This document shows positions 11,611 to 24,641 of a DNA stretch of 64,000 bases, piece by piece. The position numbers and the translations under genes were made by a program. Each line of letters begins with the position of its first letter. The stretch's first letter is position 1. Source of the DNA: Marchantia polymorpha subsp. ruderalis (taxonomy: Eukaryota; Streptophyta; Marchantiopsida; Marchantiales; Marchantiaceae); the NCBI GenBank assembly GCA_037833965.1, contig AP031358.1, positions 15,322,001 through 15,386,000 on the forward strand, read 5' to 3'. The notes below the pieces were generated by a model. The model was given only the letters and a program-made list of their open reading frames with translations, ran no database searches and was not told the DNA's origin.

Positions 11611-14600
11611 CGCGTCGACTAGGAAGTCACATTAGTATAGTCATCAGAAATCTGCGAGCCCACCGTCCACACAGGTTGGAAGATCAGGCAGAGGTGACTT
11701 GGCTGTTCCCTCCAGAATGAGACTAAATTGGAGGCTTGGAGGGCTAGAATGAGTGGGGTGACCAACTTCCAGATCTGGTTAACGGGAATCATTCGACCGA
11801 TGCCTTGAAACTAGACTGGGGATGTCAAGATTAGCATGACAAGCATTTTGAAACTAGAATTGAAACCTAGTCCAATGTTAAATCCTTAAAAAGAAAGAGA
11901 TTAAGCTGTTAGAAATATAGAAAGAAATAGATTATTCTGTTAAATATATAGCAAGAGTATTCACGTTAAAAAATATTGTTGTTTAAAGATTGAAAAATAT
12001 TTTAGTCAATGTAACTTTTGATTAGTATGATTTGCTTAATGATGTTATATAATGATAAATGTGTGAAATATGCAATTCATGAAAGAATATCGATTATGTA
12101 CTATGTACTATTGAATATCGATTATGTATGTATGGATCTTAGATATTTTTTTTTTATCACATTAGCATAGTTTTTTTACATTGAATTATTTTTTACTTCA
12201 AAATATTCAGTTTATATAAAAAATGATAAAATTTGTAAAATTAAAAATATAAAGAATAATTTTTTAACATAATCCAAGGCACATGAATTTTAAAAAAAAT
12301 TATTTCTAGGAATACTAAAATACCAAAATTGAAAGCATGTGATAAATGATGCTAAAGTATATAAGCACAACTATTTAGAAATCATTCTCATATGTGAAAA
12401 ATCAACCATATCAAATCTTTATTTGAGATGATTCATGTATCAAATTCTAATCTATGAGTACTGAAAATTTCACACTGCTTAACAATAAGAGTTATCATTG
12501 ACAAATTAACCTATGTATGGTTTATTTAGAGTTTTATGAACAATCTTCCATAAATGATATATAGTTTAATTTTACAATGAATGATGATCTTGGAGAGTAT
12601 TTTCACATGTCATCATGTACATATTCAAATACTTCTTAAACTTGTGATTATTTTGATCATTTCGTCTGCCATTATATGAAAAAATTAATTTTAATTTTCA
12701 ATGATATATTAATTATTTATTTATATAATAGTAATTTCAAAAAATGTATTCTTTACAATTGTAGACTTAGCCTGATTATGGAAAATCACTTTTATCTTGT
12801 GAAAAATGAATGCATTTGATAATAAATATAACTATTTATCATCAAATAATATCTAAGTGAGACAAAAACTATAACAGCTTGCAACTTGTTTTTTTAGTAG
12901 AAAATCAGATATTTAAAGAAGTTATTGAATTCAAGATTTAGTAGATTTGCAGCATATTATATCATATTTATACATCATAAATGTAAAAAGAAAAAGAAAA
13001 AGAAAATATATGCCAGTAGAATGTTTGATTTTGAAAAATTCAAATGATTATAGATACATTTAATAAAAATTGATATCATTATGGTTATTACTGATTATTT
13101 GAAAAATTGAATTAGATTATGGAAGTAATTTGATAATCAATAATTACTATGAAAAATGTTAACATTTCACTAGGTTATATCTTAATTTTCAAAAATGGCT
13201 CATTAAATTAATTAAAAATATTATTTTCTTATCTAATATACCATGCTGAAGCAAAATCATAAAAAAATTACAAAATTTCTAAAAAGCAAATTTATAAGGC
13301 TCAATTATCAATAAAGACATAGATTGATAAATAGCAACACTAAGACTTCTAATCCTAAGAATTATCTGATTTTTGTTGTTGTTGTATACTACAGTCCATG
13401 CATACACATTTTATTTTGTATTTAACAATATGTTTTTGACAATAATTGTTTTTTTTGTGTCAAATAAAAAATACTGAATTATGTGAAGTTTATAATGTTG
13501 AATGATCTTGTTTTAATTTTTAAAAATGCTAAATATTATTCTACACAAGATTTTTTTGATGTATCTTAATATTTTAGATGCATATAATTATGAAGAGAGA
13601 CTATTTTTCAAATAATTCAAATCATAAAAAATATTTCATTTAAATATACGTAGACATAATAATATTCATATGTTATGTCTATGTTCAAGAATAGATGATT
13701 GATTCCAAATTTTAGAATAATAATAACAAGCACATTATAAGATAAAATTGATAAATTGTTAGAAAGTTTTGAAAGCTAGTACAACAATAAAAAAAAATAC
13801 AATTATTAAATGAATGTACAAATATGAAAATTATTCAGAAAATGAATGCGAAGGAAAATTTAAGCTAGAATGATTGTAAAAGACTTTACATTAAAACTTT
13901 AATGAACTGAAGCAAAGTTTTTCACTTGTATCAAAATACGAAACATATGTTTTAATTGCATTATGCATTGATATATAGTTTTGAAAAAAATCAGATAAAC
14001 TTTATATAGTCTTTTTCAAGAAGCAAAAATTATATAAAAAAATCAGTTGGATTTGTGAAAACCTTTATATAAATATTTAATTATATTGATGAAAATTAAT
14101 TAGCTGTTTAAAGATGTAAAATTGATCCAAATGTACATTCAAGGTGAAAATCTGGACAAATTCAAAGTAAATATCGTGTATGCATGTTAAAAAAACTATC
14201 AATGATTTAATTAAATCAAGTCGACTTTTTCTTTCATAAAATTATTATACAAGTATTCAAAATAGTTTAGATGACTTTGAAATCACGTTTGAAGCGATCT
14301 AAAAATTAATTTCTAATTGATAATACTGGTTATCAAATAATATATATGACAACAAGTAAATAATTTATTCTTTTATTATACAAAATATAATATATTGAAT
14401 ATATTAGTTTCTAATAAAAATTATGTCAAATGAAAAAATTGCATGGAAAATATAAGTACTTTAAGGCATCTTAAAAGAACACGAATTTTTTGATTTCATT
14501 AATTATGAAACATGCAAAAATACTATTAAATTAAATTGAAAATACTTATGAACTAGATAAGCAGAAGATTAATCTACAATTTTGATATGTTTTAAGTTTC

Positions 14601-14740
14601 TAGATGAATACATCAGTTAAACAGTTATTTCAATAATTTTAACAGCTCAATTAAATCTGATAAGAAAATTTTTTTAGTTGAATATATTTATTGATGAATT
14701 CATATTGTAACAAAGTGATGTTATTTTTTATAGTGATATT

Positions 14741-14848
14741 GATTTTAGTGTATATACACCCAACACACACCCACTCCGTGGTATTTCTTGGGTGTATATC
14801 ACTAATATCACGGAGTGGGTGTGTGTTGGGTCTATATACATTAAAATC
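14741..14848. repeat. 108-bp foldback (MITE-like hairpin)
   Basis: Two 40-base arms, 14741-14780 and 14809-14848, are reverse complements with two mismatches; the inner 23 bases (from ACCCAACACACACCCACTCC onward) match perfectly. The 28-base loop holds GGGTGTATATCACT, which resembles the arm itself. The arms are far more GC-rich than the surrounding DNA, so this is a discrete insertion or a structured element. No convincing target duplication was found. Confidence 0.85.
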
Positions 14849-15042
14849 ACTACACTCGTTTTTTTAATTATGATAGTGAGAGTGCATTACATATTGCAAT
14901 GTACATCATGGTGAATTAAGTCTGTATAATATATAGTTTTCTCACGAATAATTTGTTTTGATAAGAGCCTTGTGCTGAATTCACTTGAATCATGAACTAA
15001 AAATACAATAAAACATTGCGCTACTTTTCCATATGTAGAGTG

Positions 15043-15044
<2 letters not shown>

Positions 15045-15074
<30 letters not shown>
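15045..15074. repeat. (AT)15 microsatellite
   Basis: Fifteen uninterrupted AT units in an AT-rich stretch. It is likely to vary in length between individuals. Confidence 0.95.
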
Positions 15075-15076
<2 letters not shown>

Positions 15077-15499
15077 AGTTAAAGTTATCTTGTTTCAAAT
15101 ATGCGTTACATTATTCCTACTCAAAGAGGTTTATTCAAGTTTTCTTTCAAGAATCAACCTCAGAATGATCTTAGAGATTATCAATACCAAGACATGAGTC
15201 AAAAATAGATTGTTAGTTGTTAATTCAAAATCTTATTGAATTTGATTAGTTTGGTTATGATAGTGAAATGAATTAGCTAATAATGCCATATAAAGAAGCT
15301 AGAGAAAGTTTTTGGTGACATAAGTAGGTATTGAAAAATGAAATTTTAAGTTATAATGTAGTAGTCTTTTGTGTAGAAAAATTTCTCTCTTCTTTTGTTC
15401 TGTGCAGATGACAAAAATGCAATATATGTTTACACGTCTTAATGTGAAAATTTGTGAACGAGATAAAAAATAGCACTAATCAAAGTAATTTCAACACAA

Positions 15500-16560
15500 T
15501 TCTTTATTCAGCCGTTCCAAGAGTAGATTATGGTTTCAAGGTTCGATGAGTCACATATGTGTGAATATGTTCCGTCTTTGCACGATTACTAGAAGGTATA
15601 TTCTATGCTTTTCGAATGATGAACACGTAGTATATAATAGATAATCATCAGGATGTTTAGGAGAAGATGTCAAGCATACAAGCATCCAACCAAACATGTA
15701 GATGCATTGTAGGGTGTGCAATGTCAATTGGAGGTTTAACTTTTTACATGTCATAAGTATTGGCAGGAAGCCGACTCTCCCCTCACAATACCCCTAGCCC
15801 CGTCTTTCACTACCATCACTGGTTGATTGATAGAAAGCAATCGTGACGTTGACATCGATCCACATGTACATCCTCCTTCACAATGTTTGCAACCAATTCC
15901 CAGCGAATTTGGTGATGAGCTGTTATACAACTCGTCTATCTTCTACTGAAAGCGTCTGACTTGTCGAGTGACCTCCGACCCAATCATGCCCCTAGCTATT
16001 TGAGGAGTGTTGAAAGAGTAAGTCGCGTTTTATGAGGAAGCAAAATAAGTTGCATTTGAATAGGAGGAAGACAATTTATGGGTTTAGGAACAAAAAATTC
16101 AATCAGGGCTTCGGACCATCTGCCATTCTATTTTATCTCTTCGATCTGATATCCCAAATCGTGGATTATTATTTGAAATACCGGAAATTATTGGAAAATC
16201 TATTTTACTTGAAAAAGACAGGTATTAAAATCACTAAAGTTTTTGACATCATTTCGTATTGCAGTTTGCATCCATGCAAAATATAGTCTTGTAAAAACAC
16301 AAAATTCCCCTAAGCCTTGGCGTCGACTCAATGCAGATCAAAATATCTAACAGCGAAGGTCGGTCTACATAAAATAGATATCCACAGGAACCCTACTCTT
16401 ACTCCACCTAGACCAGCAGTTACGTTGGGCGTGGTAAAAGGTTTGCAACTCACGAGGATGCAATCTAAGCACGCAATGTCGTAGATCACAGTGTGGATGT
16501 AAGTCTGAAGTTGCGTCGTTTACCGACACGAAAACTCTCTGGAAGCCGTCTGAAGTCATA
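15500..16560. other. Intergenic DNA upstream of the XXT leader
   Basis: Composition rises gradually from AT-rich to balanced. Short frames occur but none shows a recognisable motif or a coherent start. I see no supported gene. Confidence 0.5.
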
Positions 16561-19512
16561 TCAAGGCCAAAAGGTGTGGCGGTCCAAACTGTCAGGCCTG
16601 CGCCTACCTGGTATACCTACGGTAGTCTCTTTCGTTTGACAAACGCGGTAGCATTGGCCTTTCGGTATTTAACGAACACCAGCTCAGCAGAGCAAAGGAC
16701 CAGGATCTTCCATTCCCCGTCGTTGGACCTCCTTCCAAACTCCAAAAGCACTTCACTCTATCCCACAAACAAAAGGCGATCCGAGACTAAGGAACCATTC
16801 TCGAAAACTTTACATCCACGAGATATGCCAAAAGTGAATGCCAATTCATCTCGAATTTTTTTTTTAACATCGAAAGGAGGAATGCATGGAAGGCAAGGGA
16901 CGCGATTTGAAATGAGGACAATCGAAACGAGAGTCGAAAAAGCTCTTCGCGTTGAACTATTCGGGACGAAGAACGGGCAACAGCGAAAGGGCAAAAAACG
17001 AAGAACGAACAGCAGATCGCACGATTTTCGGTAATTTCAGCAGCGGTGGTACAAAGATACCTGGAATCTACTTGTGGGTGGGCCACTGGACACATTAATA
17101 GCACAGGGGATCCCGGAGCGGCCGGTCGATCCGAGAACTGCAGAACGATGCACACGAAGGCGGTTCCAAAACGGCCGGTATGTCCAACGGGTCGGTCCAA
17201 GACGCCGAGCGATCGAGCGATGGATCATTGGGAGGCGCGTGAAGCGGCGACCGGGACTCTTCCCCTCTTCCGAACGGGAGCAGTAGTCGTCCCAAGGCGC
17301 GAGCTGGGCACGCGGGAGTCGTTCTTGGGTTTCTTGAAGTCTGGCCGTCGTGGCCGCTCAGACTCGTTATTGGCCTGTAAATCCAGTGACGGCACGTTGT
17401 TCGTCATGCTGTGAGATCTCGGACAGGACCCGAGATTACGACGTCTCGGAAAGGGACGTAGATTCTTGCAAATCTAGCTCACCCATTGGCCGATAGATTC
17501 CGTCGTACCGCGGCTGCGTGGGAGGACTCCGCATCTCTACGACGTCTACGGAAAACTGGAAAGAAGCGATCGTATTGGTCTAAAGATCCCGCCCAAGGCC
17601 ACGGCCACGCCCTCTGCCAGCCGACAACCTCTGCGACGTAGAAGTTATGATGCCGCGGTAACCTTGCAGAAGTCGCGAGGTGGGCCCCATCCAGCCGAAT
17701 CCACGTCGATCGTAGGAGCCTCACGAAACCTCGACCAAAGCAGTGACAGCTGAGGTGCTCCCTGTCGCGCGACCTCGGCGGAGAGAAGTGAAAGGAACCT
17801 GCGACTTGCCATCGGGGTTCCGTCCCCAGACGTCGCCCGAAAGAGAACTTGGCCACTCGCTTTAAGCGCGTGGGCACGCCAACCTACAACGCCGCGACTA
17901 CTGGACTGCGGACTGTTCGATCTGACCGCCGAAGCCCCAGCACAGTGAGGAAAGGCACCGAAGGACGCCGTCCGTTGGATGAGGCGCGTGCGCGGGCAAC
18001 CATCTGCGGGCTGTCGATCGGGCACGCTCGCGGGCGAGATTCCAGCGCCGAAAGCGGAGGCGGAACGAGAGGAACCCTGCGACTCGGGCTGCGAAGGCGC
18101 GACGGGGGCGAGCGCGGGAGAAGCGCGAGGACTGCGCGAGGGCAGGGCAGGGCAGGGCGGGCGGGCGGGCGGCGCCGTTCGATGCGGAGCAGTAAAGGGC
18201 GGGCGGGGCGTCGCTGCGAGTGCGATTGGGACCATCGCCATCGGCACCCAGCAGCAGCAGCAGCGATGGGCGCCACAAGGAGGAGGAGGACGAGCATGGG
18301 CGGGGCCAGAATTGGAGGGACTGAAAGGGGGCGGCGAGCAGCAGTGAGAGAAAGGTGCAGCGCGAGGCCAGTCTAAAGAGTGCTGCCACCGGGAGCGTTA
18401 ACCTCAGAGACGAGTCTGCTGGGCCTCTGCTGCTTTGTTTTCTTGCAGGAGACTCCATGCGGGAGGTTCTCTCTGCCTGAGAAGAGAGCTCGCGAGGGGC
18501 TGGCATTACTGTCAGTCAGACAAACCAGACCGACCGCCCGACCGACCGACGCACAAGACGAGACAAGACAGCCAGACAGTCGGACACAGCGCGCGAGAGA
18601 TAGAGAGAGAGCGTGTGAGAGAGCGAGAACGAGGGAAGCAGGCGAAGATTTCATTTTCAGTTGATTTCTACACCCATTCATTCCTCCGATCAGTCAGTGG
18701 GTTTTCTGTCGATTTCTCGAAGTGTCGAGAGAGGCATCACTGTTGGCATTGCTGCTGTTTGGAGTAGCGGTTTTGGAGAGGAGCCCCGGAGGCAATTGTC
18801 AGGGAGGTTCGGACGAGGGGAGGGCGACAGAAAGACATCTAGGAGAGACAGAGGCAGGGCCAGTCCGATAAAAGAAAACTAGTGTGGTCGTTTCTTCGTT
18901 CGGGTGTTCGTGCGCCAAGAAAGTTTTTTGTGTCCGTTGTCTCTATTCTTCGAATGAGTTGGTAGTCTTAGTTCCTGCATCGGTAGAGCTTGGCCTGTGA
19001 CTGAACATTGCGCCTCGCCTCCCCTTCCCATTCGTCTGGACGCATCTTTCACAGCTACTCTAGTACCACTATCTCTCGCCTCGACAAGGCATTGCTTGGA
19101 AGTATCTTGGCATCGCGTCATCACCGGGGGGCGTGCGAGATAAGGAGCCGGGAGGAGGAGTTCGGTCAGCGAGTGAGTTGCTGGAGATTTTGGGCTCGAT
19201 CATCGATCTTCTTTAGCTATTCTTTGTCGAGTGGATCGGCTGTAGACCGCCAAATTGGCTTCACAGACAGTGTTTACGGATGCTACATTGGACGTCTTGA
19301 GAGGCCGAGAGGCTCTGCTTTACTGCAGAGGCCCACATTGTCGTCGATGCGGCCGAGGAGCGTCGTCGGAGAGAAAGTTGGTCGGAGTTGGGCCACCCCT
19401 CGGTGCCGCTTCTGGCTGCGCGGGGTGCCGTCTGATCAGTAGATTCTTCATAAATTGCAGTGTCACCTGCAGGTAGCAAGAAAGCTTCAACAAATTGGGT
19501 TGGTTGCTAAAG
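16561..19512 (+). promoter_or_regulatory. Long GC-rich promoter/5' leader of the xylosyltransferase gene
   Basis: Nearly 3 kb of GC-rich DNA precedes the XXT start codon. Long frames are open here in all six readings, as expected of GC-rich DNA without stops, so none is taken as coding. The region contains a seven-tract G-quadruplex motif (18140-18169), a CAG run near 18250, GACC tandem units near 18525-18550 and a GA-rich stretch near 18595-18635, all common in plant leaders. A good 3' splice site (pyrimidine tract then TTGCAG ending at 18448) suggests an intron in the leader. Where transcription starts is not known. Confidence 0.5.
18140..18169 (+). promoter_or_regulatory. G-quadruplex-forming tract in the XXT leader
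   Basis: Seven GGG runs follow one another with loops of only one or two bases (CA or C): 18140, 18145, 18150, 18155, 18159, 18163 and 18167. This exceeds the usual four-tract rule for a stable G-quadruplex. It lies on the sense strand of the XXT gene, so it could fold in DNA, and in RNA if it is transcribed and retained. Confidence 0.8.
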
Positions 19513-20880
19513 ATGAAATCGGGATCATCATGGAGTGTGAACTCGATCCTCAGCGGTCCGAGAGTACGTCGCATACAGAAGACTTTCCACAATTTTCAAG
19601 TGACTATCATATGTGGATTCGTCACCATACTAGTATTGAGGGGTACACTGGGTGCTGGGAAATTCGGCACCCCGGCCCAAGATCTGAATGAATTGAGAAA
19701 CCGACTCCCAGGGGGCCACAGAGATCGCGCTTCGAGGACGATGATGGAGTATCAATCCGATGAGGTCTATGAAAGGAGTCACAGGGCGCTTCTCGACAAA
19801 GATTTCGATCCCGTCAGATACTTTGATCCCAAGACAGTGCATCACACGCTCGGCGAGCAGATAACTGATTGGGACCAGAAACGAGCTGCTTACATGGCAG
19901 AAAACAGTGGAGCCAATCGGACCAACACAGGCAAGCCGCGCATCCTTCTAGTGTCGGGTTCTCAGCCTAAACCTTGCGACAACCCGATGGGGGACTACTT
20001 GATCCTGAAGAATCTCAAGAACAAAGTCGACTACTGCCGCCTTCACGATATCGAGATATTCTACAACATGGCTCATCTCGATATGGAAATGTCGGGTTTC
20101 TGGGCCAAGCTTCCGCTTCTGCGCAAGCTCATGCTCAATCACCCGGAGATCGAGTGGATTTGGTGGATGGACAGTGACGCGTTCTTCACCGACATGCAGT
20201 TCGAGCTTCCCATGGACAAATACGAGAACCACAACATGGTTTTGCACGGCTGGTATGACTTGCTGTACCAGCAGCGGAGCTGGATTGGTCTCAACACGGG
20301 AAGCTTCCTCATTCGGAACTGTCAATGGTCTCTGGACATCTTGGACGCCTGGGCTCCTTATGGCCCCAAAGGCAAGCCCAGGACGGAAGGTGGCAAGCTG
20401 TTGACGAAATATTTGGACGGGAGACCTGAATTCGAAGCTGACGACCAGTCCGCACTCATCTACCTGCTCCTGTCGCAGAAGGAGAAGTGGGCCGAGAAGA
20501 CTTATCTGGAGAGTTCCTACTTCCTGCACGGGTACTGGGTCATCCTGGTGGAGAGTTATGAGAAATTGATGGAAAAGTATCATCCCGGATTCGGAGACGA
20601 CCGGTGGCCATTCGTTACACACTTCGTCGGATGTAAGCCGTGCCACGGCAGTTCGGGAGACTACTCTGCCGAGAGATGCACGAAGCAGATGGAGCGAGCG
20701 TTCAACTTCGCAGACAATCAGATTTTACAGATGTACGGGTACCAGCATCCGAATCTGGAAACTTATGCGGTGAAAAAGATAGTGGAACCAGCGTCGAACG
20801 TGAAGAATCCCAGTGGGTTGACGAATCCGGTCGATCAACCCCGACTTCTGCGGGGTCGTAACAATCTGATTACGTTATAG
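19513..20880 (+). CDS. XXT: Xyloglucan 6-xylosyltransferase (GT34)
   Basis: Intronless, 455 residues, close to the usual 450-460 of the family. It transfers xylose from UDP-xylose to the glucan backbone of xyloglucan in the Golgi. Residues 29-47 form the signal-anchor helix, followed by RGTLGAGKFGTP, a hallmark of XXT1/XXT2-type proteins. The catalytic domain shows ITDWDQKR (117-124), LLVSGSQPKPCDNPMGDY (145-162), the metal-binding DSD of WWMDSDAFFTDM (220-222), HGWYDLLY (245-252), WIGLNTGSFL (257-266), FEADDQSA (307-314), LHGYW (338-342) and THFVGCKPC (369-377). ATG 19513 is the first in-frame ATG after an in-frame stop; an alternative TTG six codons earlier is unlikely. All catalytic motifs are present, so the gene looks functional. 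Confidence 0.96.
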   Translation: MKSGSSWSVNSILSGPRVRRIQKTFHNFQVTIICGFVTILVLRGTLGAGKFGTPAQDLNELRNRLPGGHRDRASRTMMEYQSDEVYERSHRALLDKDFDPVRYFDPKTVHHTLGEQITDWDQKRAAYMAENSGANRTNTGKPRILLVSGSQPKPCDNPMGDYLILKNLKNKVDYCRLHDIEIFYNMAHLDMEMSGFWAKLPLLRKLMLNHPEIEWIWWMDSDAFFTDMQFELPMDKYENHNMVLHGWYDLLYQQRSWIGLNTGSFLIRNCQWSLDILDAWAPYGPKGKPRTEGGKLLTKYLDGRPEFEADDQSALIYLLLSQKEKWAEKTYLESSYFLHGYWVILVESYEKLMEKYHPGFGDDRWPFVTHFVGCKPCHGSSGDYSAERCTKQMERAFNFADNQILQMYGYQHPNLETYAVKKIVEPASNVKNPSGLTNPVDQPRLLRGRNNLITL

Positions 20881-23800
20881 ATTTATTCAATCCATTATGA
20901 GGAAGGCTCCATCGGACGACAGTACTCAATAATAAGATTATTGAGCACTAACCGAAGCGAAAGCGAATCATCGGCTACTTATCTTTCGGCTGTGCCGTGT
21001 ATAGTAACATCACAACTCTAGGTCTTGGGTAATTAATTCTTTGAAAACGTTTTTTGACACGTTTTTCGCCGAAGCTGGGTCTGTTGGCACAGAACTCTTT
21101 ATAGAAGTCGTAAACTCCCCACTGCCATCCGTCGCATGCTCTCCTGGGAAGTGTCGTGTAGTTATGTATTGAGAGGTCAGCCTGTTGTCTTCCACGAACC
21201 CTCCCCTCGTTGACATGCGCTCATGCTGTCGGCCACGAGGGTCGGACTAGTGTCCTCAGACTGATCGGACGTGGATGCATGGGATCTGGACTTGCCTCGC
21301 TATGGTGCTTCTACATTCAGGCTCACCGTGTACAGTAGGCTGGGTAGGCAGAGAAGGGGAGGAGTCGGTTCTCGATTATGGCATGGCAGGATGTGAGTAT
21401 GCACAGGAACATCAAGTATTAAGAGAGAAGGGCGAAAGGTTAGAATCCTTTGCAGAAAGAATACAAAACTGTTATGAAATCAGAAACGTTACATTTACGT
21501 ATAATTATTCCTATCCGGTCAGCCCTTCAGTTCCTGTAAGCTGATTTTGAAGTGAGGCAAGTTTTGTTTGCTTCCTCGGATCACTCTCGCAGTTGAATTG
21601 AACTCATGGCGGATGTATTTGATGATCCCACGATGTCTTTGCATTGTGTATGCTGCTCGTCGATTTTGATTTTTGATGAGGCGGCGATAGGTTGAGAGGA
21701 GATTTTTGCGGACCGGAATTGTCGGAAATTTCTGCACTCGCACAGAATTGCCCAACTGCGGAGCAAATTCTGGTCGGTCACCATTCCTGTATTATTGTAG
21801 TCAAGGTTTAAACGTAGGTTTGTCACTGTACTATAAATTGCATTCGTAGCACGACTATGATGTATCCCTGCAGCGTTAAACTGTTCGAAATTCTTCTATC
21901 CGTCAGTACCGGTTGAAAAAGGAGTCATGAGGTAGGCAGGCAGGAATGATTCTCAGAATCGACTTTTCCATGGGCCCCCGTAGTTCGAATGGTTCCTATC
22001 TGGTATTCTTCACTCCTCTCGAGTTTTTTCAAATTCGGAGATATCCTTTTCCTCGGAGGCTATTCTTCAAGTGGGACTTTGTTGTCTTCTGACTGCCGTC
22101 GCGCTGCGGAAAATAACCTCGGCTAATTGCGGGACAGTAAGCTCTGCTGATGTGGGAGAAGGCTGTATACTCACTTGGCAGGCAACGGGAAGCCGATGTC
22201 TGAACGTGACGCCAAATGAAACGATGCTCGTTTAGTTTGACCTAAACGAGGATCAACTGGTCCTATTGTAAGTTAGCAGTACTAATCATCCCCAACCTGT
22301 CCATGCATATGCTTCTGTCTTACTCCTCCAGCTCGAGTGGTAGAGTTACGGCCGGAAGGTGCTTTCATTGCAAACTTGCATCCGGGTCACACATGTGCGT
22401 ATATCTCAAGGGTTATCGCAGCTTCGTCTGTGTCCTATTCGACAACGCAAGTATACTCGGGGTCCCCGTGAAGTCGTGCCCATCGTCCTCGATAAATTAT
22501 TCAGCATGGAAACAGCAGCGAAGTGGTTCGTACACTGCTGGAGTCAATGGTGCTCCGACCTTTTCCACAACGGGACAGAGCAGATGAACGATGGACACTG
22601 CAGTTGGCGTTAATACGTAGGACATGCGCCAAGTGGTGGGATAAGTAGCACGAGCAAGTTCGTGCGAGGAAAACCATGATCGGAGTTGTACCGCCATCTC
22701 CTTCTGGAGGGTGGACTTGGAGCTATGCCGCGCAGTACAGCACGGCGCACCTCTCTGCCTCCCAGGACTCCCGCGAGCCTCCGCGTGACGACGACCCTGA
22801 ATCGTCCAGGTGTGCCTACATCGGGCGAAATGCTCCACCGTACTCGTCGACTCGCTGTGGCGGGCCCGAGAAGCTGTCAGGCGGATGACTCGGGCCTGTA
22901 ATCACGGAGCGATTCGACGAAGGCCACTTTCCAGCATTCTCGATTGCGCGTTGGTCACATTCCGCTAACACTTCGCGCTAACTATCCCACCACCCTCACC
23001 CGAGGGCCGAATTGCTTAACCTACATGACTGAAACCTCTCGGCGGGTCGGCCAAGCTCCCAGACGAGCGAATGAAACCGGATTGCCGACTCGCGCAATCG
23101 CCCACAGGAGACGATCCAATCGCGTCCACATCAAGTTGGCCGGGCTGGGGAGCTGGGCTTGTCCTGATCTCGGAGGATTCGGTGTTGGTTGAGCACCTGA
23201 AAAGGCGCCGAGCTTTGGCCTCCTATGTCGGAAGATACCAGCACGCTTGCTTGCAGAGGGTTAGAGCTAGACTTTTGGCGAGTCCGGTAGTACGAAAAAG
23301 ATCGCCGCATTCGGTCAAAAGTCTGGATGAGACATGATCGACTTCTGCGAGTTGACCAGACGTGCGTTGAAGAGATCGCACGCACTTGCTTTCTCTTACA
23401 AAAATAGTCGGAGAAATCCTGGAGGGCGAGGAGGAAGACGAGGATCTGCCGATCATCAGAGAGAGCTTTTCGCCTTTCCGATCTCACCGGAGAGGGAAGG
23501 GAAGTAAGTAGAAGCGGACGAAGAAGAAGAGGGTGAAAAGACGAGCCAGCAAGTACGGCAAGATCGATTCTATCCTCCATTGCGAATTTCTAATCCTGCG
23601 ATGATGTACCTCCCCTTCCCTCCTTCCTCATCGTACAAACTTTCCACGTCCTGCCAAGTCGTTCAAACTTTCCACGTCTCGCAGCTGTCGACCGAAATTC
23701 TAACAATATCCGAGCCCTGCGCACGCGAAACGCCTTTTCCATTCCTCCTGAACGATCCAGCCGCAGCAGCAGCAGCGAGCTGGCGATCGACGACATGGAC

Positions 23801-24440
23801 AATGTTTTCCATGGCTGGCCCTCCCATGCCCTCACCCTCCCCCTCCCCCTCTCCCTCTGATCCCAGGTCAAAAGACAGCGAGCATTGGTGCTCCAGCGAA
23901 GCCTGCGCAGTGGCACTCGTCGCTTGTGTCCTGACGTCGTGACGATGTTTGGGTCGGGCAGAGCGGGCCACGACAAAGGGAAGCTCGCTATTTGGACAAC
24001 ACTTGTCCGCACCGCAAGCTCCGGCATGTCCTTCGTCCTCACTTGCCTCTTTCGCCCCCGGACCGACCTTTCCAGCCTGACGAACTGGTGGTCCGGATCC
24101 GGGTTTAGAAGTCCGTCCCCACTCCGCCCGGGCCTCGCAGGCTCGGCTGTGTACACGACTACGAGTCTCTTTCTTTTCCTCGCTAGTCACAGCGACAACG
24201 AACCCGGAATAAGAAAACGGCTACTCGGGGATGACGTCCCAGCGATATTTATGGCGACTAGGCGGTTCTTCACTCTGCCATCGTTCTCTTTCCTTGCCTT
24301 TTGTGTTCATATGCTCTGTTGTTGTTTTGTCGCAGCAGTGTTCCAAGTCATACATTTTTCCAGATTTCACCTTCAACATAGCGAACAGACGCATTCTATA
24401 TGGATATTCAACTTCCCTTTCAAATCTAAACTATAATTCT
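20881..24440. other. 3' flank of XXT and intergenic DNA, no gene recognised
   Basis: The 3' untranslated region probably covers the first several hundred bases. From about 22.3 to 24.4 kb the DNA is GC-moderate and holds several overlapping frames on both strands, including a Glu-Gly repeat frame near 23.8 kb that is a by-product of a CCCTCC-type simple repeat. No motif, start or splice pattern supports a gene. AT-rich DNA resumes at about 24.4 kb. Confidence 0.5.
23819..23864 (-). repeat. C-rich tract (G-quadruplex potential on the minus strand)
   Basis: Repeated CCCTCC and CCCCCT units; the complement has more than four GGG runs with short spacers. It is a simple-sequence tract of unknown role. 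Confidence 0.7.
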
Positions 24441-24641
24441 ATATACATAATAATGATTTATAATTTTTTGTGATTAATCTCAAAGATTACATTATAGGTT
24501 GGATTTTTTTTATGCATTCATCTTTCTGTGTAGTATACATGAGATACGATTTAGAAAAGTATGAGTGATTTCAGATTTTATTAATGTGGTATTTAACACT
24601 TCTTCATGTAACCATTGATTGATGTGATGGATTAGCATACA

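Larger units (their letters stand above)
11720..15500. other. AT-rich intergenic DNA with a foldback and a dinucleotide tract
   Basis: AT-rich sequence without credible genes. It carries the foldback at 14741-14848 and the (AT)15 tract at 15045-15074. Composition suggests old, decayed repeat DNA. Confidence 0.6.

Noticed and set aside
17037-18681. Many long frames on both strands, Arg/Pro/Ala-rich
   Set aside because: GC-rich DNA leaves all six frames open. Frames overlap each other, have no motifs and sit in the XXT leader.
19495-19512. Upstream extension of the XXT reading frame to 19495
   Set aside because: The codon there is TTG. The first in-frame ATG is 19513 and the protein length then fits the family.
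23590-24436. Overlapping frames of 175-188 codons, one with a Glu-Gly repeat
   Set aside because: The repeat is translation of a CCCTCC-type tract, starts are often non-ATG and no conserved motif is visible.
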